Source: Planctomycetota bacterium
Lineage (GTDB): Bacteria; Planctomycetota; Phycisphaerae; Phycisphaerales; SM1A02
Reading direction: 5' to 3'
NCBI GenBank assembly: GCA_022574595.1
Contig: JACZRS010000001.1
Coordinates: 186,001 to 250,000, forward strand
Length of the DNA stretch: 64,000 nucleotides
Both the position numbers and the translations under genes were made by a program. The notes beneath the pieces are model-generated. The model ran no database searches. It saw only the letters and a list, made by a program, of their open reading frames with translations, and had not been told where the DNA came from. Positions 15,816 through 24,835 of this stretch are shown here, piece by piece (within the stretch, counting starts at the first letter, position 1; every line of letters starts with the position of its first letter).

Positions 15816-17852
15816 CTAATTCATTTGCTGGCTTGCAATATTCTCTGAGCTGAACATCGCAGACATCATAAGGTTGACGCCTATTGAGTTTATAAAGTTT
15901 TTCTTCCTGGGCTTACGAACATCCTTGGTAAACATGCTAGTGTGTGGAACTCGTAAATACTCTGCTAATGATACATGACCAGCTTTCATTGCCTCGTGAA
16001 TTGGAGTTGAGCCATATCTATCCCCAGCGTTGCCAGATGCTCCTGCTTCAACAAGCAATTTAACAGATTCATAATGTCCGCTGCGTGCAGCATCATGAAG
16101 CGCGGTCCACCCAAACTCATCACTAGCGCCTAACGATGCGCTGCTTGCAATAAGAATCTCAGCTACCGCAGTTTGATTTCGGCTTACCGCAAAGTGAAGA
16201 GGAGTTGTCTGCAATTTTGCTATTGCGTTTACATTTGCACCATGCCCAAGCAGCATCTGCACCATTGCAACCTGTCCCCACATAGCTGCGCGATGCAGCG
16301 GTGTTTCATGAAGATTATCAACAGCATTAATGTCCGCAAACTTAGCGATTAACTTTTCAAAGGTTCTGAAATTCGGATACCGCGCCAGCCAATGAAGAGG
16401 CGTTCGCCCACGAGCATCCTTCGCGTTGACATCAGCATGATAATCAATAAGTGCATCTACAACATTGGGAAATTCAATGGCGCGGTGCAAAGCAGTTGCA
16501 CCTTGATCGTCAGGCGCATTAACCTTGGCGCCTCTTGAAAGTAGCAAACAAACCATATGCACATTGCCAGCTGAGGCAGCAACATGTAGTGCCGTTTCCA
16601 AAACAACACCCCTGCCCGCGATGGCTTGGCCAAGTGGTTGATCAACCGCCATTCCCTCCTCTAGCAGTTGCTTTACGCACTCCGTATTATCCTGATAAGC
16701 TGCCCAATAAAATGCTTTAATTGCAGAATTACCATCATCGCCTTGAGCCATTGGTGAGCCATAACAAGTATTACCAATTGTGATTAGTTCGTTATCAGTG
16801 CCTCGATGGCCATAATCTTCACCCCAAAGCGTAGTTAATTCTTGTAGGAGCTTGTCAAAATATTTGCGAGATCGAATCGCCCCATTATCGTCTGCGTACC
16901 ATCGTAGAATTCCTGCTGCGCGCTTCTTAACAGCCTTGCGAACAGCTTTTCGCATACCTGCTTCAAATTTGCTGGGGTTCAGCGCTTCATTAAAATGATC
17001 GCTAATAAAAATAGAAAAGAACCCTGAGTTTGGCCTCACATGGCTATTTAAGTGCCAATAGTTTTCCTTTAAAATAAGCATAGGCGGGCGCATCTCATCT
17101 TTAAGCTTAGCTTCCTGCGATAAATTTATATAGAACTTGAAACCACTGTAATTCGCTGCGAGATCTGCGTTGGAATACGCGCCTGCCGACATATATCCCA
17201 CCATACCGGTTTCACCAAACAGCAGTCCATTGGTTCCAACTCTTACAGCCTTTGCAATAGCCTCTTGTTTACTAGCGCCATTGCGCAAAGCTTTGCGATA
17301 GGCTTTGTAATAGTGGAAGCCCATATCTGTAAAATGTCCGATCTTGTCGGTACCAAGATATGTCCCGTTTACTTTCAAAGTCGAAGCATGCCAAATGCGA
17401 AATAACTGCCTTGGATCTAACGGGAAGTGAACCTTCTTATAGATATTGCGAAATTGTGTCTTGTACCCAATCATTTGGCCAGGGTACTTTTGCTTCATTT
17501 TCTTGTTCTTGGTTAATCGCTCAAGATTATGAATGAGCATATACGCAGTTTCAAACTCGTTAAATGTCGCTTTTGCGATTTCATCATGCGATTGAAGTTT
17601 CGCTATAAACTTTTCGCTGCGACCATTTAGAAGCGCTTTGTAAATACGCTCATTTATCTTGATTACCGCAGATTGAATCGTGTCGTGCATTAGCTCATCA
17701 AAGTATGGACCAAGCTCAGCAAAATCCCTTCCAACAGGAATAGTGAACTGATCAGTTTCGTGTGCGGAAGCTTGAGTGCTAATTGCTGCGGTAATTAGTA
17801 GGGGAATTAAGAGTCTGCGAAGCATGGGTCCGATTCTCCAATTGCGAATCAT
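15816..17852 (-). CDS. Exported ankyrin-repeat protein with a novel N-terminal region
   Basis: A 678-residue protein with a signal peptide (about 11-30, ending QASA). Residues about 31-400 form a region I cannot assign; it contains LGTDKIGHFTDMGFHYYKAY and GETGMVGYMSAGAYS. Residues about 415-650 hold six or seven ankyrin repeats (for example TALHVAASAGNVHMVCLLLS, TPLHRAAMWGQVAMVQMLLG, TALHDAARSGHYESVKLLVE). Ankyrin repeats usually bind other proteins. The start is only 11 bp after the upstream glycosyltransferase gene, so co-transcription is likely. An internal ATG at 17825, preceded by GGAG, is an equally plausible start. Confidence 0.75.
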   Translation of the reverse strand: MIRNWRIGPMLRRLLIPLLITAAISTQASAHETDQFTIPVGRDFAELGPYFDELMHDTIQSAVIKINERIYKALLNGRSEKFIAKLQSHDEIAKATFNEFETAYMLIHNLERLTKNKKMKQKYPGQMIGYKTQFRNIYKKVHFPLDPRQLFRIWHASTLKVNGTYLGTDKIGHFTDMGFHYYKAYRKALRNGASKQEAIAKAVRVGTNGLLFGETGMVGYMSAGAYSNADLAANYSGFKFYINLSQEAKLKDEMRPPMLILKENYWHLNSHVRPNSGFFSIFISDHFNEALNPSKFEAGMRKAVRKAVKKRAAGILRWYADDNGAIRSRKYFDKLLQELTTLWGEDYGHRGTDNELITIGNTCYGSPMAQGDDGNSAIKAFYWAAYQDNTECVKQLLEEGMAVDQPLGQAIAGRGVVLETALHVAASAGNVHMVCLLLSRGAKVNAPDDQGATALHRAIEFPNVVDALIDYHADVNAKDARGRTPLHWLARYPNFRTFEKLIAKFADINAVDNLHETPLHRAAMWGQVAMVQMLLGHGANVNAIAKLQTTPLHFAVSRNQTAVAEILIASSASLGASDEFGWTALHDAARSGHYESVKLLVEAGASGNAGDRYGSTPIHEAMKAGHVSLAEYLRVPHTSMFTKDVRKPRKKNFINSIGVNLMMSAMFSSENIASQQMN

Positions 17853-17863
17853 CTTTGGCTCGG

Positions 17864-19321
17864 CTAGAACTCCCCCTCAATGCCGATGGCGTTGGTGACC
17901 GCACTTACGGGCTCACTTGTTGGGCTACCAATTAGACCTAAATGAGCGGAAATGCGGTCCGCTAAATTTTCGACCGAGTAGTACGCTGCTACCTTTGGCC
18001 CTGCTTCAGAGAGTCGGCTGTGCAGATCGTCGTCTTTTATGATTCTTGTAATTTGGTCCGATAGATCTGAGGAATCCCACACATTAAAGTGCAAACCGCC
18101 TATTTCGCCCTCGGCCTGAATTGCGCTTGCAATCCCACCATAGTTCGGAACTATCACAGGTGTGCCATGCGCTAAAGCTTCAACCGGAACCATGCCGAAC
18201 GGCTCACGATGTATCGATGGATAAACGATGCAACGACTAGCAAAGAATAACGCAGTTCGCAATTCGTTAGGTATATGGTTACTCCACATGACCGGGCAGC
18301 GTAAATCCTCTGCGAGTTGTTTGCAGATTACGGAATACTGATTGCCGAATAAGGTTGGGCCGCAAATTGCAAGTTGAAATTCCACACCCTTGCTGCGCAT
18401 GATGTTTGCTGCGTATAAAAGCAGGTCAATACCCTTTTCCGTATCGCGTCGACCCAGGAAGCTGATTAAAGGTAAATTTGGCTTAAATTGGGGGAATTTA
18501 GCGGAAATTAGCTCGTTGGCGTTTGAGCTATCCGCAGTAACTTTATGGGGAATACCTGGGGGGATGGCGCGCAGATCAGCTTTAGCTACGCCGATATCTT
18601 CGACAACTCTGTCAGCGTAATCCTCACTTACCGCAATGGCTGGCCAATCTGAATCCGCAACAGTTTTAACCAGATGTTTGAATAGTTCCTGCTGCGTCTT
18701 TTTATCTTTTGCGAAATTTACATATAGCTCGTAGCCTTGAAATGTCACGAGATATTTTAGATTCTTAGCGCCAGCATCTCGCGCCGCAGCTGCCCATGGA
18801 CATAATATTGAGAGCATTGGAAGTAAATGTGTTACGCCGGATGTATTGAGTTCTTGAGCAAAGCGTTTGACAATACGACTATCATTTTCCACACCATTGC
18901 AAACACGATTTATCATTCCTTGCAAAACACTTTTAAGAATAGTCGGCCGTTTTTGCGCACTTCGAGCCCGATTCTTATCGTGAAAGAGTTTTGTGAAGAG
19001 CCGCCCCGCGCTATCTTTGATGTTGCTGCCATTGGAGCTTACATATCGAAAACCATGAAATAACCAACGCTGCTCAATAGCTGATCGAAGCGGCGCTTCC
19101 TTTTGCATATCCACCGCCCACCACACATGGACTTTATATCCACGATCACAAAGCTCATTTGCCAGGCGAATATCGCGCACTAGAGCCCCAGAAAGTGGTC
19201 CACCTAATAGGACAAAGCCAAAGACAGGTTGGTCGGTTGACTGCATATGTGTATGTTCGCATAAACGGACAAAATGTGAAAGCGCAGAAGAATGCCATGA
19301 GGAATGAGCCATTGTAGCCAT
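17864..19321 (-). CDS. GT4-type glycosyltransferase (GT-B fold)
   Basis: A 485-residue protein with the two Rossmann-like halves of GT-B enzymes. The N-terminal half starts at VFGFVLLGGPLSGALVRDIR; the C-terminal half has LISFLGRRDTEKGIDLLLYA and the donor-binding E-x7-E motif in HREPFGMVPVEALAHGTPVI. It should transfer a sugar from an activated nucleotide donor, probably to a surface glycan; the sugar is unknown. The start is uncertain because a strong hairpin lies two bases upstream; ATG 19246 (MQSTDQPVFGF) begins right before the domain and may be the true start. Confidence 0.82.
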   Translation of the reverse strand: MATMAHSSWHSSALSHFVRLCEHTHMQSTDQPVFGFVLLGGPLSGALVRDIRLANELCDRGYKVHVWWAVDMQKEAPLRSAIEQRWLFHGFRYVSSNGSNIKDSAGRLFTKLFHDKNRARSAQKRPTILKSVLQGMINRVCNGVENDSRIVKRFAQELNTSGVTHLLPMLSILCPWAAAARDAGAKNLKYLVTFQGYELYVNFAKDKKTQQELFKHLVKTVADSDWPAIAVSEDYADRVVEDIGVAKADLRAIPPGIPHKVTADSSNANELISAKFPQFKPNLPLISFLGRRDTEKGIDLLLYAANIMRSKGVEFQLAICGPTLFGNQYSVICKQLAEDLRCPVMWSNHIPNELRTALFFASRCIVYPSIHREPFGMVPVEALAHGTPVIVPNYGGIASAIQAEGEIGGLHFNVWDSSDLSDQITRIIKDDDLHSRLSEAGPKVAAYYSVENLADRISAHLGLIGSPTSEPVSAVTNAIGIEGEF

Positions 19322-19352
19322 TTAGCCCCGTGTGAATACACACGGGGCTTCT
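19322..19352. repeat. 11-bp perfect stem-loop of the TTAGCC repeat type
   Basis: AGCCCCGTGTG (19324-19334) and CACACGGGGCT (19339-19349) pair perfectly around an AATA loop. TTAGCC at one end matches other intergenic hairpins of this window (22.1 and 26.7 kb). It could act as a terminator (TTCTTTC follows on the plus strand) or as a REP-like element. Confidence 0.6.
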
Positions 19353-19523
19353 TTCGAACTAATCATTACATACACTTGTACGTACAAATCACCCTCAAGC
19401 AAGTTGTCCGCGATTGGAGTTCTTGAATCTACTGTTATACTGGTTTTATAGATAGCCGCGCAATCCTAATAATGATCACATTAGACAGTTGTGGTAGTTC
19501 TTTATTAGAGGCGAAATTTACTA

Positions 19524-20326
19524 ATGTGTGAAGTAAGAAATTCTCTAATATAATTAACTTCATTAAGGAAATAAAGGATGTACGTCAAACATGGGGCGCG
19601 CTCACGCTGAGAGACGACGCGGAGGTCTGGTTCCGAGGGGTCGCTTCTAAAACTCACGAACTTAAGCCTGGAGCTTATCGCTCTAGCAACTTTGACGAAG
19701 AGGAGCTTCTCGAGCGATTTAAACTCCGGGCAGTTACATACTTAGAACATGAACTCAGGTCTGACTGGGATTGGTATTTCCTGATGCAGCACTTTGGACT
19801 CCCAACAAGGCTGCTGGACTGGACTGAGAACCCACTTGCAGCGTTGTTTTTCGCGGCTTGGAAGTGGGACGGGAAAACCACACCCGTTGTTTGGATGATG
19901 GAAGCCGGTACATTAAACAAGATCACTACAGGTGTTGACGAAATGATCATTCCTGGAGGATCATTTTCTGAAAATTGGCTGCCTAATAAGTGCCATGGAG
20001 AGAAAGCGCAGTTATTCGTTTTCAAGGATGAACAATACGAAAACGCGAAGCCCCTAGCGATACTACCCAAGCACATCAATCGCCGTATTACCGCGCAACA
20101 GTCCGTGTTTACTGTTCACGGGATCGAGCAACATTGCATCTCATCAGTGTTTGGAGAAGCTGAAGGCAATGAAGGATTGCTATTGCAGTTTGAAATGAAT
20201 GGCTGTCAACGTAAGCAACTACTTGAAGAATTAGCAACACTAGGCATTAGCGAATCCTCATTGTTCCCTGAACTCTCTACGCTAGCTAATGACCTTAAAC
20301 GAGAGCTTGGTTTAGACACTGAATGA
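19524..20326 (+). CDS. FRG-domain protein, apparently frameshifted near its start
   Basis: The open frame from 19532 encodes an FRG domain: EVWFRGVASK, then WYFLMQHFGLPTRLLDWTEN and PLAALFFAAW. FRG proteins are uncharacterised; the name comes from the conserved Phe-Arg-Gly. In this frame there is no ATG, GTG or TTG before ATG 19784, which lies after the FRG motif. ATG 19524 is out of frame by one base; adding one A to the run at 19538-19540 joins it to the domain and gives a natural start (MCEVRKFSNIINFIKEI). So this is either a fresh pseudogene or a sequencing error. It stands alone between noncoding stretches. Confidence 0.7.
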
Positions 20327-20333
20327 TCGCTAG

Positions 20334-20396
20334 CTTGGTAGTGTTACAACTGATGATCTGCTCATCCTCTTCGCCAACTGGGGACCGTGTAAATAA
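20334..20396 (+). pseudogene. Relic of a dockerin-type C-terminal motif
   Basis: The only open stretch before a TAA reads LGSVTTDDLLILFANWGPCK. DDLLILFANWGPC closely resembles the conserved C-terminus of many planctomycete secreted proteins (D-x-x-DLLxLLAxWGPC, related to dockerin and EF-hand repeats). The frame is closed by TAG just upstream, so only the tail of a former gene remains. Confidence 0.5.
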
Positions 20397-20528
20397 AAAG
20401 CCGACGCCCATGGATAGCAATCCAGGGGTTTAATTAAGAAGAAGGCAGCAGGCACTAGCTGGGGTTGCAGTTTTCTGCTATGCTCAACCCAAGTGTAAAG
20501 GTTAATCCGGTGGGTGGGAGGCTATGCC
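20397..20528 (+). other. Noncoding stretch upstream of the membrane-protein pair
   Basis: No gene. AAGAAGGCAGCAGGCACTAG (20444-20463) resembles the right half of the composite intergenic repeat at 61.2 kb. GGGAGG at 20515-20520 is the ribosome site of the next gene. Confidence 0.45.
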
Positions 20529-21356
20529 ATGTGGAAGTGGATTAAACAGCTAGATGGGATACTCAGGGGTGATGCGACTCGCCTGCCGGCTTTGCGCGAA
20601 GGGCGCATCGATATGCCTGTCGGGGGTGTGGTGATCGTGGCGATCGGGCTGGCTGTAATTTATGGACTTTGTATGGGTGGGTTTGCAGTCATCCGAGCCG
20701 CCTGGCCAGAGCCGGGGGTAACGGTGGAAATGGCGGATGCATACAAGCAGATGCTGGCCAGTGCTGTGAAACTGCCGCTGCTGTTCTGTTTGACCTTATT
20801 GGTAACGTTTCCATCGCTTTATGTTTTTAATGCGCTGGTTGGGTCGCGGCTATCTACCTTGTCGGTAGCGCGACTGCTGGTTGCGATGATTGCTGTGATG
20901 ATGGCGGTCCTTGCTTCGCTTGGACCTATCGTGGTGTTCTTCTCGGTTAGCACAACCAGCTATCCATTTATGAAGCTATTAAATGTCGCTATGGCAACGA
21001 TCGCGGGTATTCTCGGGCTGGCATTCCTGCTGCGGACCTTGAGCCGCCTGGCCATGGTGCAGGATGCGATTGACTTCCCACCATCCGAATCGGTAACCGA
21101 GGGTGAGGATAAAGCAAAAGCGGACGAACAAAAGACCAGCAGCGCCTTGGATCAAATCGACTCCAACACTAACCAGAATGCGTCTGCTGTGTTTAAGATT
21201 TGGGTTTTGGTGTTCGCACTCGTTGGTGCGCAGATGAGTTGGGTGTTGCGCCCTTTCATTGGTAGTCCGGACTTGCCTTTCGAGTGGTTCCGCTCACGTG
21301 AAAAAAACTTCTTCATCGATGTGATCCGGTCCATCGGCGAATTGTTCGGAGCGTAG
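20529..21356 (+). CDS. Polytopic membrane protein, first of a tandem paralogous pair
   Basis: A 275-residue protein with about six hydrophobic segments and a charged linker between the fifth and sixth (SESVTEGEDKAKADEQKTSS). It is paralogous to the next gene: VGAQMSWVLRPFIGSPDLPF here matches VGIQMAWILRPFIGQPDVPT there, and both carry a KxPLL...SLYVFNALVG-like stretch. I do not recognise a characterised family. ATG 20529 has GGGAGG eight bases upstream and is preferred over GTG 20514. Only six bases separate it from its paralogue, so the two are co-transcribed and perhaps assemble together. Confidence 0.75.
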   Translation: MWKWIKQLDGILRGDATRLPALREGRIDMPVGGVVIVAIGLAVIYGLCMGGFAVIRAAWPEPGVTVEMADAYKQMLASAVKLPLLFCLTLLVTFPSLYVFNALVGSRLSTLSVARLLVAMIAVMMAVLASLGPIVVFFSVSTTSYPFMKLLNVAMATIAGILGLAFLLRTLSRLAMVQDAIDFPPSESVTEGEDKAKADEQKTSSALDQIDSNTNQNASAVFKIWVLVFALVGAQMSWVLRPFIGSPDLPFEWFRSREKNFFIDVIRSIGELFGA

Positions 21357-21362
21357 CATCCC

Positions 21363-22025
21363 ATGAAAGGACTGCTTTTAGTTGATGATGTGTTGCGGGC
21401 TCGACCCTGGCTTGTGCGCGGTGGCGATCATGTCCGGTGGCTACTAATTGTGGTGACGATTATGCTCGTGTTCGGCGCCTTGTATGGTGCTGTGATGGGC
21501 AGCTACAGTGGCGCACGTTATCAGCAGATACTGTATTCAGCTCTCAAGGTGCCACTGCTTCTCGCAGCGACGTTTGCCCTAAGCCTGCCTAGCTTTTTCG
21601 TACTTAACACCCTGTTCGGTCTTCGCGACGACTTCGCTGCATCGATAAGGGCGCTGGCTACGACGCAGGCGGGCCTGACCGTTGTTCTGGTGTCGTTTGC
21701 GCCTTTCACAGCATTGTGGTATGTGTCGTTCGGTGGCTACGACTCTGCGAAAATGTTCAACCTGCTCATGTTCGGTATCGCTTCCATAGCCGCTCAAGGA
21801 CTATTGCGCCGATTCTACCGCCCATTAATCCAAAGCAACCCGCACCACCGAATCATGATGTGGATATGGCTCGTCATCTACGCCTTCGTCGGCATTCAGA
21901 TGGCCTGGATTCTGCGTCCTTTCATAGGCCAGCCCGACGTGCCAACCACCTTCTTCCGCACTGAAGCGTGGGGCAACGCCTACGTCGAGGTGGCCCGAAC
22001 GTTATTGCGGTTATTGGGGTGGTGA
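21363..22025 (+). CDS. Polytopic membrane protein, second of a tandem paralogous pair
   Basis: A 220-residue protein with about six membrane segments. It has the same order of conserved blocks as its upstream neighbour: ALKVPLLLAATFALSLPSFF, FNLLMFGIASIAAQGLLR and the near-C-terminal WILRPFIGQPDVP. The acidic linker of the first copy is missing. The pair probably arose by tandem duplication. Function is unknown. The gene is followed by GC-rich repeat hairpins. Confidence 0.75.
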   Translation: MKGLLLVDDVLRARPWLVRGGDHVRWLLIVVTIMLVFGALYGAVMGSYSGARYQQILYSALKVPLLLAATFALSLPSFFVLNTLFGLRDDFAASIRALATTQAGLTVVLVSFAPFTALWYVSFGGYDSAKMFNLLMFGIASIAAQGLLRRFYRPLIQSNPHHRIMMWIWLVIYAFVGIQMAWILRPFIGQPDVPTTFFRTEAWGNAYVEVARTLLRLLGW

Positions 22026-22058
22026 ACAAGGTATCGTGCGCGGCATTAAAATGAACAC

Positions 22059-22086
22059 GTTTAGCCGTAGGGCTTGACCCTACGTC
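22059..22086 (+). repeat. GTTTAGCCG hairpin repeat, copy A
   Basis: CGTTTAGC precedes a perfect stem CGTAGGG / CCCTACG with loop CTTGA. The same flank and the same loop with a different paired stem occur at 61191. Confidence 0.7.
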
Positions 22087-22132
22087 GAGCGGGTGATAGC
22101 GCTGGATTGCATAAATACGCTTTGGCACGCTT

Positions 22133-22160
22133 GATCCCGGGTGAAACCCGGGGCTAATGG
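22133..22160 (-). repeat. CCATTAGCCCCGGG hairpin repeat, copy 1
   Basis: Read on the minus strand: CCATTAGCCCCGGG, loop TTTCA, CCCGGGATC. It differs by one base from the copy at 26689-26716. Confidence 0.75.
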
Positions 22161-22167
22161 CTGGCAG

Positions 22168-23172
22168 CTAAAATTCGCGTGAAATAACTGCACCGGCAAG
22201 GCTTTGCAGCAAATCGCGTGCAGGGCTGGGTTTAAGACATTCAAGCTGGGTTTTAGCTTCCTCAACAAGGTCAGAAGCGTGTTGCTGAGATTTTTCCACG
22301 GCTTTGCACTGGATCAAGCATCTTCGAAGATTTGCTGCATCGCGATTGGCAATAAGGGACAGCACCTCTTTACGTTTAATGTCATCTGCATCTGCCAGAC
22401 ATCGAATCAGCGGCAAAGTAAGTTTGCCTTCATCAAGATCCTTGCCCAGCGATTTGCCAACCACGCTTTCATCGCCTGTGATATCAAGAAGATCATCTTG
22501 AACTTGAAATGCGATTCCCAGCAAATTGCCGAAGTGCCTCATTTGGTTAGCAATCTTCTCATCATTACAAGAGAGGATAGCACCGAGATAGCAACTTTGG
22601 CCAATAAGCGATGCGGTCTTGCGCTGAACTATCTCAAAATAGGTTGCTTCATCAATATCGTAATCATCTCTGTGGTGAAGCTGAAGAAGTTCGCCCGCGC
22701 AAAGTGTGTTCGTCACCTCACCAAGCGCAATGTTAATAGCAGGATCGTAAATCGAAGAGCAGAGGTGAAACGCATTGGAGATCAAATAGTCGCCAAGCAT
22801 TACTGCGGTTTCATTGCCGCGAAGATGATTGAGTGTGACAACTTTTCTACGGATCTTAGCTTCATCAAGAACATCATCGTGAACCAGCGTGGCCATGTGA
22901 ATCATCTCGACCACGGCAGCTACAACCCTATGCTTATTCGTCAAGCTTGAAGCATCGTATGGCCCATTGCTCGCAGCCAAGCCCGAGAGCAATACAAGTG
23001 TTGGGCGCAGGCGTTTGCCTTGGTATTGTTCAATATGTTGGCAAAGTGCGTTTACCGCTGTGAGATCGCTGGCCAGCTGCCGCTCAAGAATGAGACCGAC
23101 TTCCTCGAGCTGTTCATCAATTACAACAGCAACCGGGAGCGAAGTGTCAACGAGATTCAACATACCTGCCAT
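22168..23172 (-). CDS. Polyprenyl diphosphate synthase (trans-isoprenyl diphosphate synthase)
   Basis: About 334 residues with the two aspartate-rich motifs of this family: LVHDDVLDEAKIRRK (first, with DDxxD-type spacing) and FQVQDDLLDITGD (second). GKRLRPTLVLLSG is the substrate diphosphate-binding motif. It extends an allylic diphosphate with isopentenyl units to give a long chain used for quinones or as a lipid carrier. Residues just before the first motif suggest a long-chain (octaprenyl or solanesyl) type, but product length cannot be fixed from sequence. The start was set at ATG 23172; ATG 23214 would add 14 hydrophobic residues. Confidence 0.9.
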   Translation of the reverse strand: MAGMLNLVDTSLPVAVVIDEQLEEVGLILERQLASDLTAVNALCQHIEQYQGKRLRPTLVLLSGLAASNGPYDASSLTNKHRVVAAVVEMIHMATLVHDDVLDEAKIRRKVVTLNHLRGNETAVMLGDYLISNAFHLCSSIYDPAINIALGEVTNTLCAGELLQLHHRDDYDIDEATYFEIVQRKTASLIGQSCYLGAILSCNDEKIANQMRHFGNLLGIAFQVQDDLLDITGDESVVGKSLGKDLDEGKLTLPLIRCLADADDIKRKEVLSLIANRDAANLRRCLIQCKAVEKSQQHASDLVEEAKTQLECLKPSPARDLLQSLAGAVISREF

Positions 23173-23327
23173 AAGAACGGATCCAGTGAGGCTAAAAAAA
23201 AATAAGTATGGCATGCATTATGGCATGCAAATCCGGTCGGGCCAATTGTAGTGGATGGCCGAAATCTTATCTTAGAAGTTGGCCATAAGGCTCTGGCGAT
23301 TCATTTAGGGGGCCTAAGCAGCCTACA

Positions 23328-23855
23328 TCAGAGCAGGAAGAATTTTCCTATTACTAAAGCAAGCTTTAGAACACAGATGATAATCGCTACTAAAGCACCT
23401 TCTGTCAGGTCAAAGTCGAATAGCCACACGATCATACCAGCAAGGATGATAGTTGCGACCAGCCCTGGAAACACGGTGAAATGCCAGCCGCCGCCAAGTA
23501 GCAGCAACACCACATCAAATACAGCTAAAGCGCTCGCCAATCGCAAGACCGCCAGTCCAATTGGTCCAAAGCCGCCTATCAAAATCTTAGCAGCAATGAG
23601 TAATGCCACCATTGATAGTAGTAAAGATAAGCCGAAACTGATAACGAAGAAACCAAGCACGCTGGCTGTTGTGACATCTTGTTCCCAGCCGCCGCTATTA
23701 GCAACTAAAAATAAGGAGAAAGGAAATGTAATCCCAAATATCACAAGTGGCTTGATATATTCGAAGCGCGATGACTGCCTGCTTGCTTCTCGCTCAAGCT
23801 GCAACACATCGTCTCGTTTAGTCTTAGAGAAACGTGGATCGTAAATCGGAGACAT
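23328..23855 (-). CDS. Five-helix membrane protein of unknown function
   Basis: A 175-residue protein beginning with a charged cytoplasmic part (MSPIYDPRFSKTKRDDVLQL, then EREASRQSSRFEY) followed by about five hydrophobic segments. The overall pattern resembles small Yip1-type membrane proteins, but no diagnostic motif was seen. ATG 23855 has AAGGGG upstream and is preferred over ATG 23879. Confidence 0.65.
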   Translation of the reverse strand: MSPIYDPRFSKTKRDDVLQLEREASRQSSRFEYIKPLVIFGITFPFSLFLVANSGGWEQDVTTASVLGFFVISFGLSLLLSMVALLIAAKILIGGFGPIGLAVLRLASALAVFDVVLLLLGGGWHFTVFPGLVATIILAGMIVWLFDFDLTEGALVAIIICVLKLALVIGKFFLL

Positions 23856-23980
23856 TTGAAACCCCTTCACAATTGTCATTTTTATTCACAAAGTTTCGAA
23901 TACGCAATTTAATAATAGCCGAGCTATTAAGCTGGTACTTGTCTTATGCAAGGCAATAAAAGACAAGTAAGGCGATGGCG

Positions 23981-24835
23981 CTACTTTTCAGCCACGATAT
24001 ATGCGATCCACCCTTCGCATGCCTCGCCAACGGTTTTTGGGGTGAATTCGCCATCTCCATCGCCATCTTCATCTGTACCTTCCCAGTAGATGGTAACGTT
24101 GTTGAATCCTACTTCTTCTAGCAGCTCTCTAAGTTCAGGCAGTGTCCAAAGTCGCCAATGGTATTCGAAGGCTTTATTCATAGCTGAACCATCAGGGAAT
24201 CGGAAGTGGATGTAGTTGGTAACGTCTCCGGTTATTGGATCATAGAAATGTTGATCCCAAACATAAGTAAAACCTTTGACTTTGCGATCTTCTTCAAGTT
24301 CTACGAATGAATCGCTTCCGCCATAGGCATCCAAAATGAAAATGCCATCGTCAACAAGTGAGGAGCGAACACGTTTGAAATACTTGCCCAGTAACGCTCG
24401 TGTCTTAAAAATGTAATAGCTGAAGTTCATCGCCAGCACGGACTCCACTTTTTTGGTTTTTACGGTAAGAACATCATCTTGGAGAATAGTTAATTGTTTG
24501 ATTTGCTTTTCATCTAATCGTTTGGCGATTCTTTCATGCGCGCATTTTAGTACGGCCGGATCGAAGTCCACACCGATGGCGGTGTTGTCTTCTCGTCGTT
24601 TTATCCACTCGCAAGATGTTGCTGCTGTGCCGCAGAAATCTTCGCGCACGTGTTGAGCCAGTCGTTTTCTGCGTTCTTTCCACACCTGATCAATGAAATC
24701 ACATTCCGCCTGCGTATCTTGAACGGAGTGTTCATAAAGGTCGTGCTTATCACTGGTTGCAGCGGTCAGTTGCAAACGATTCTTGCCCTTGGCTGGAATC
24801 TTTTTCTTCTTTTTCTTAGGATTCTTTCTGCTCAT
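23981..24835 (-). CDS. Class I SAM-dependent methyltransferase
   Basis: A 284-residue protein. After a lysine-rich N-terminus (NPKKKKKKIPAKGKNRLQL) comes a Rossmann methyltransferase core: VREDFCGTAATSCEWIK (SAM motif I, with Cys-Gly-Thr in place of the usual GxGxG), AIGVDFDPAVLK (acidic residue for the SAM ribose), VLAMNFSYYIFKT and GIFILDAYGGSDSF. The ending (ELLEEVGFNNVTIYWEGTDE) is usual for small-molecule or protein methyltransferases. Substrate unknown. The basic N-terminus could bind nucleic acid. Confidence 0.8.
   Translation of the reverse strand: MSRKNPKKKKKKIPAKGKNRLQLTAATSDKHDLYEHSVQDTQAECDFIDQVWKERRKRLAQHVREDFCGTAATSCEWIKRREDNTAIGVDFDPAVLKCAHERIAKRLDEKQIKQLTILQDDVLTVKTKKVESVLAMNFSYYIFKTRALLGKYFKRVRSSLVDDGIFILDAYGGSDSFVELEEDRKVKGFTYVWDQHFYDPITGDVTNYIHFRFPDGSAMNKAFEYHWRLWTLPELRELLEEVGFNNVTIYWEGTDEDGDGDGEFTPKTVGEACEGWIAYIVAEK

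Noticed and set aside
20397-20528. Small ORFs between the relic motif and the membrane-protein pair
   Set aside because: Too short, no ribosome site, and the sequence resembles an intergenic repeat fragment.
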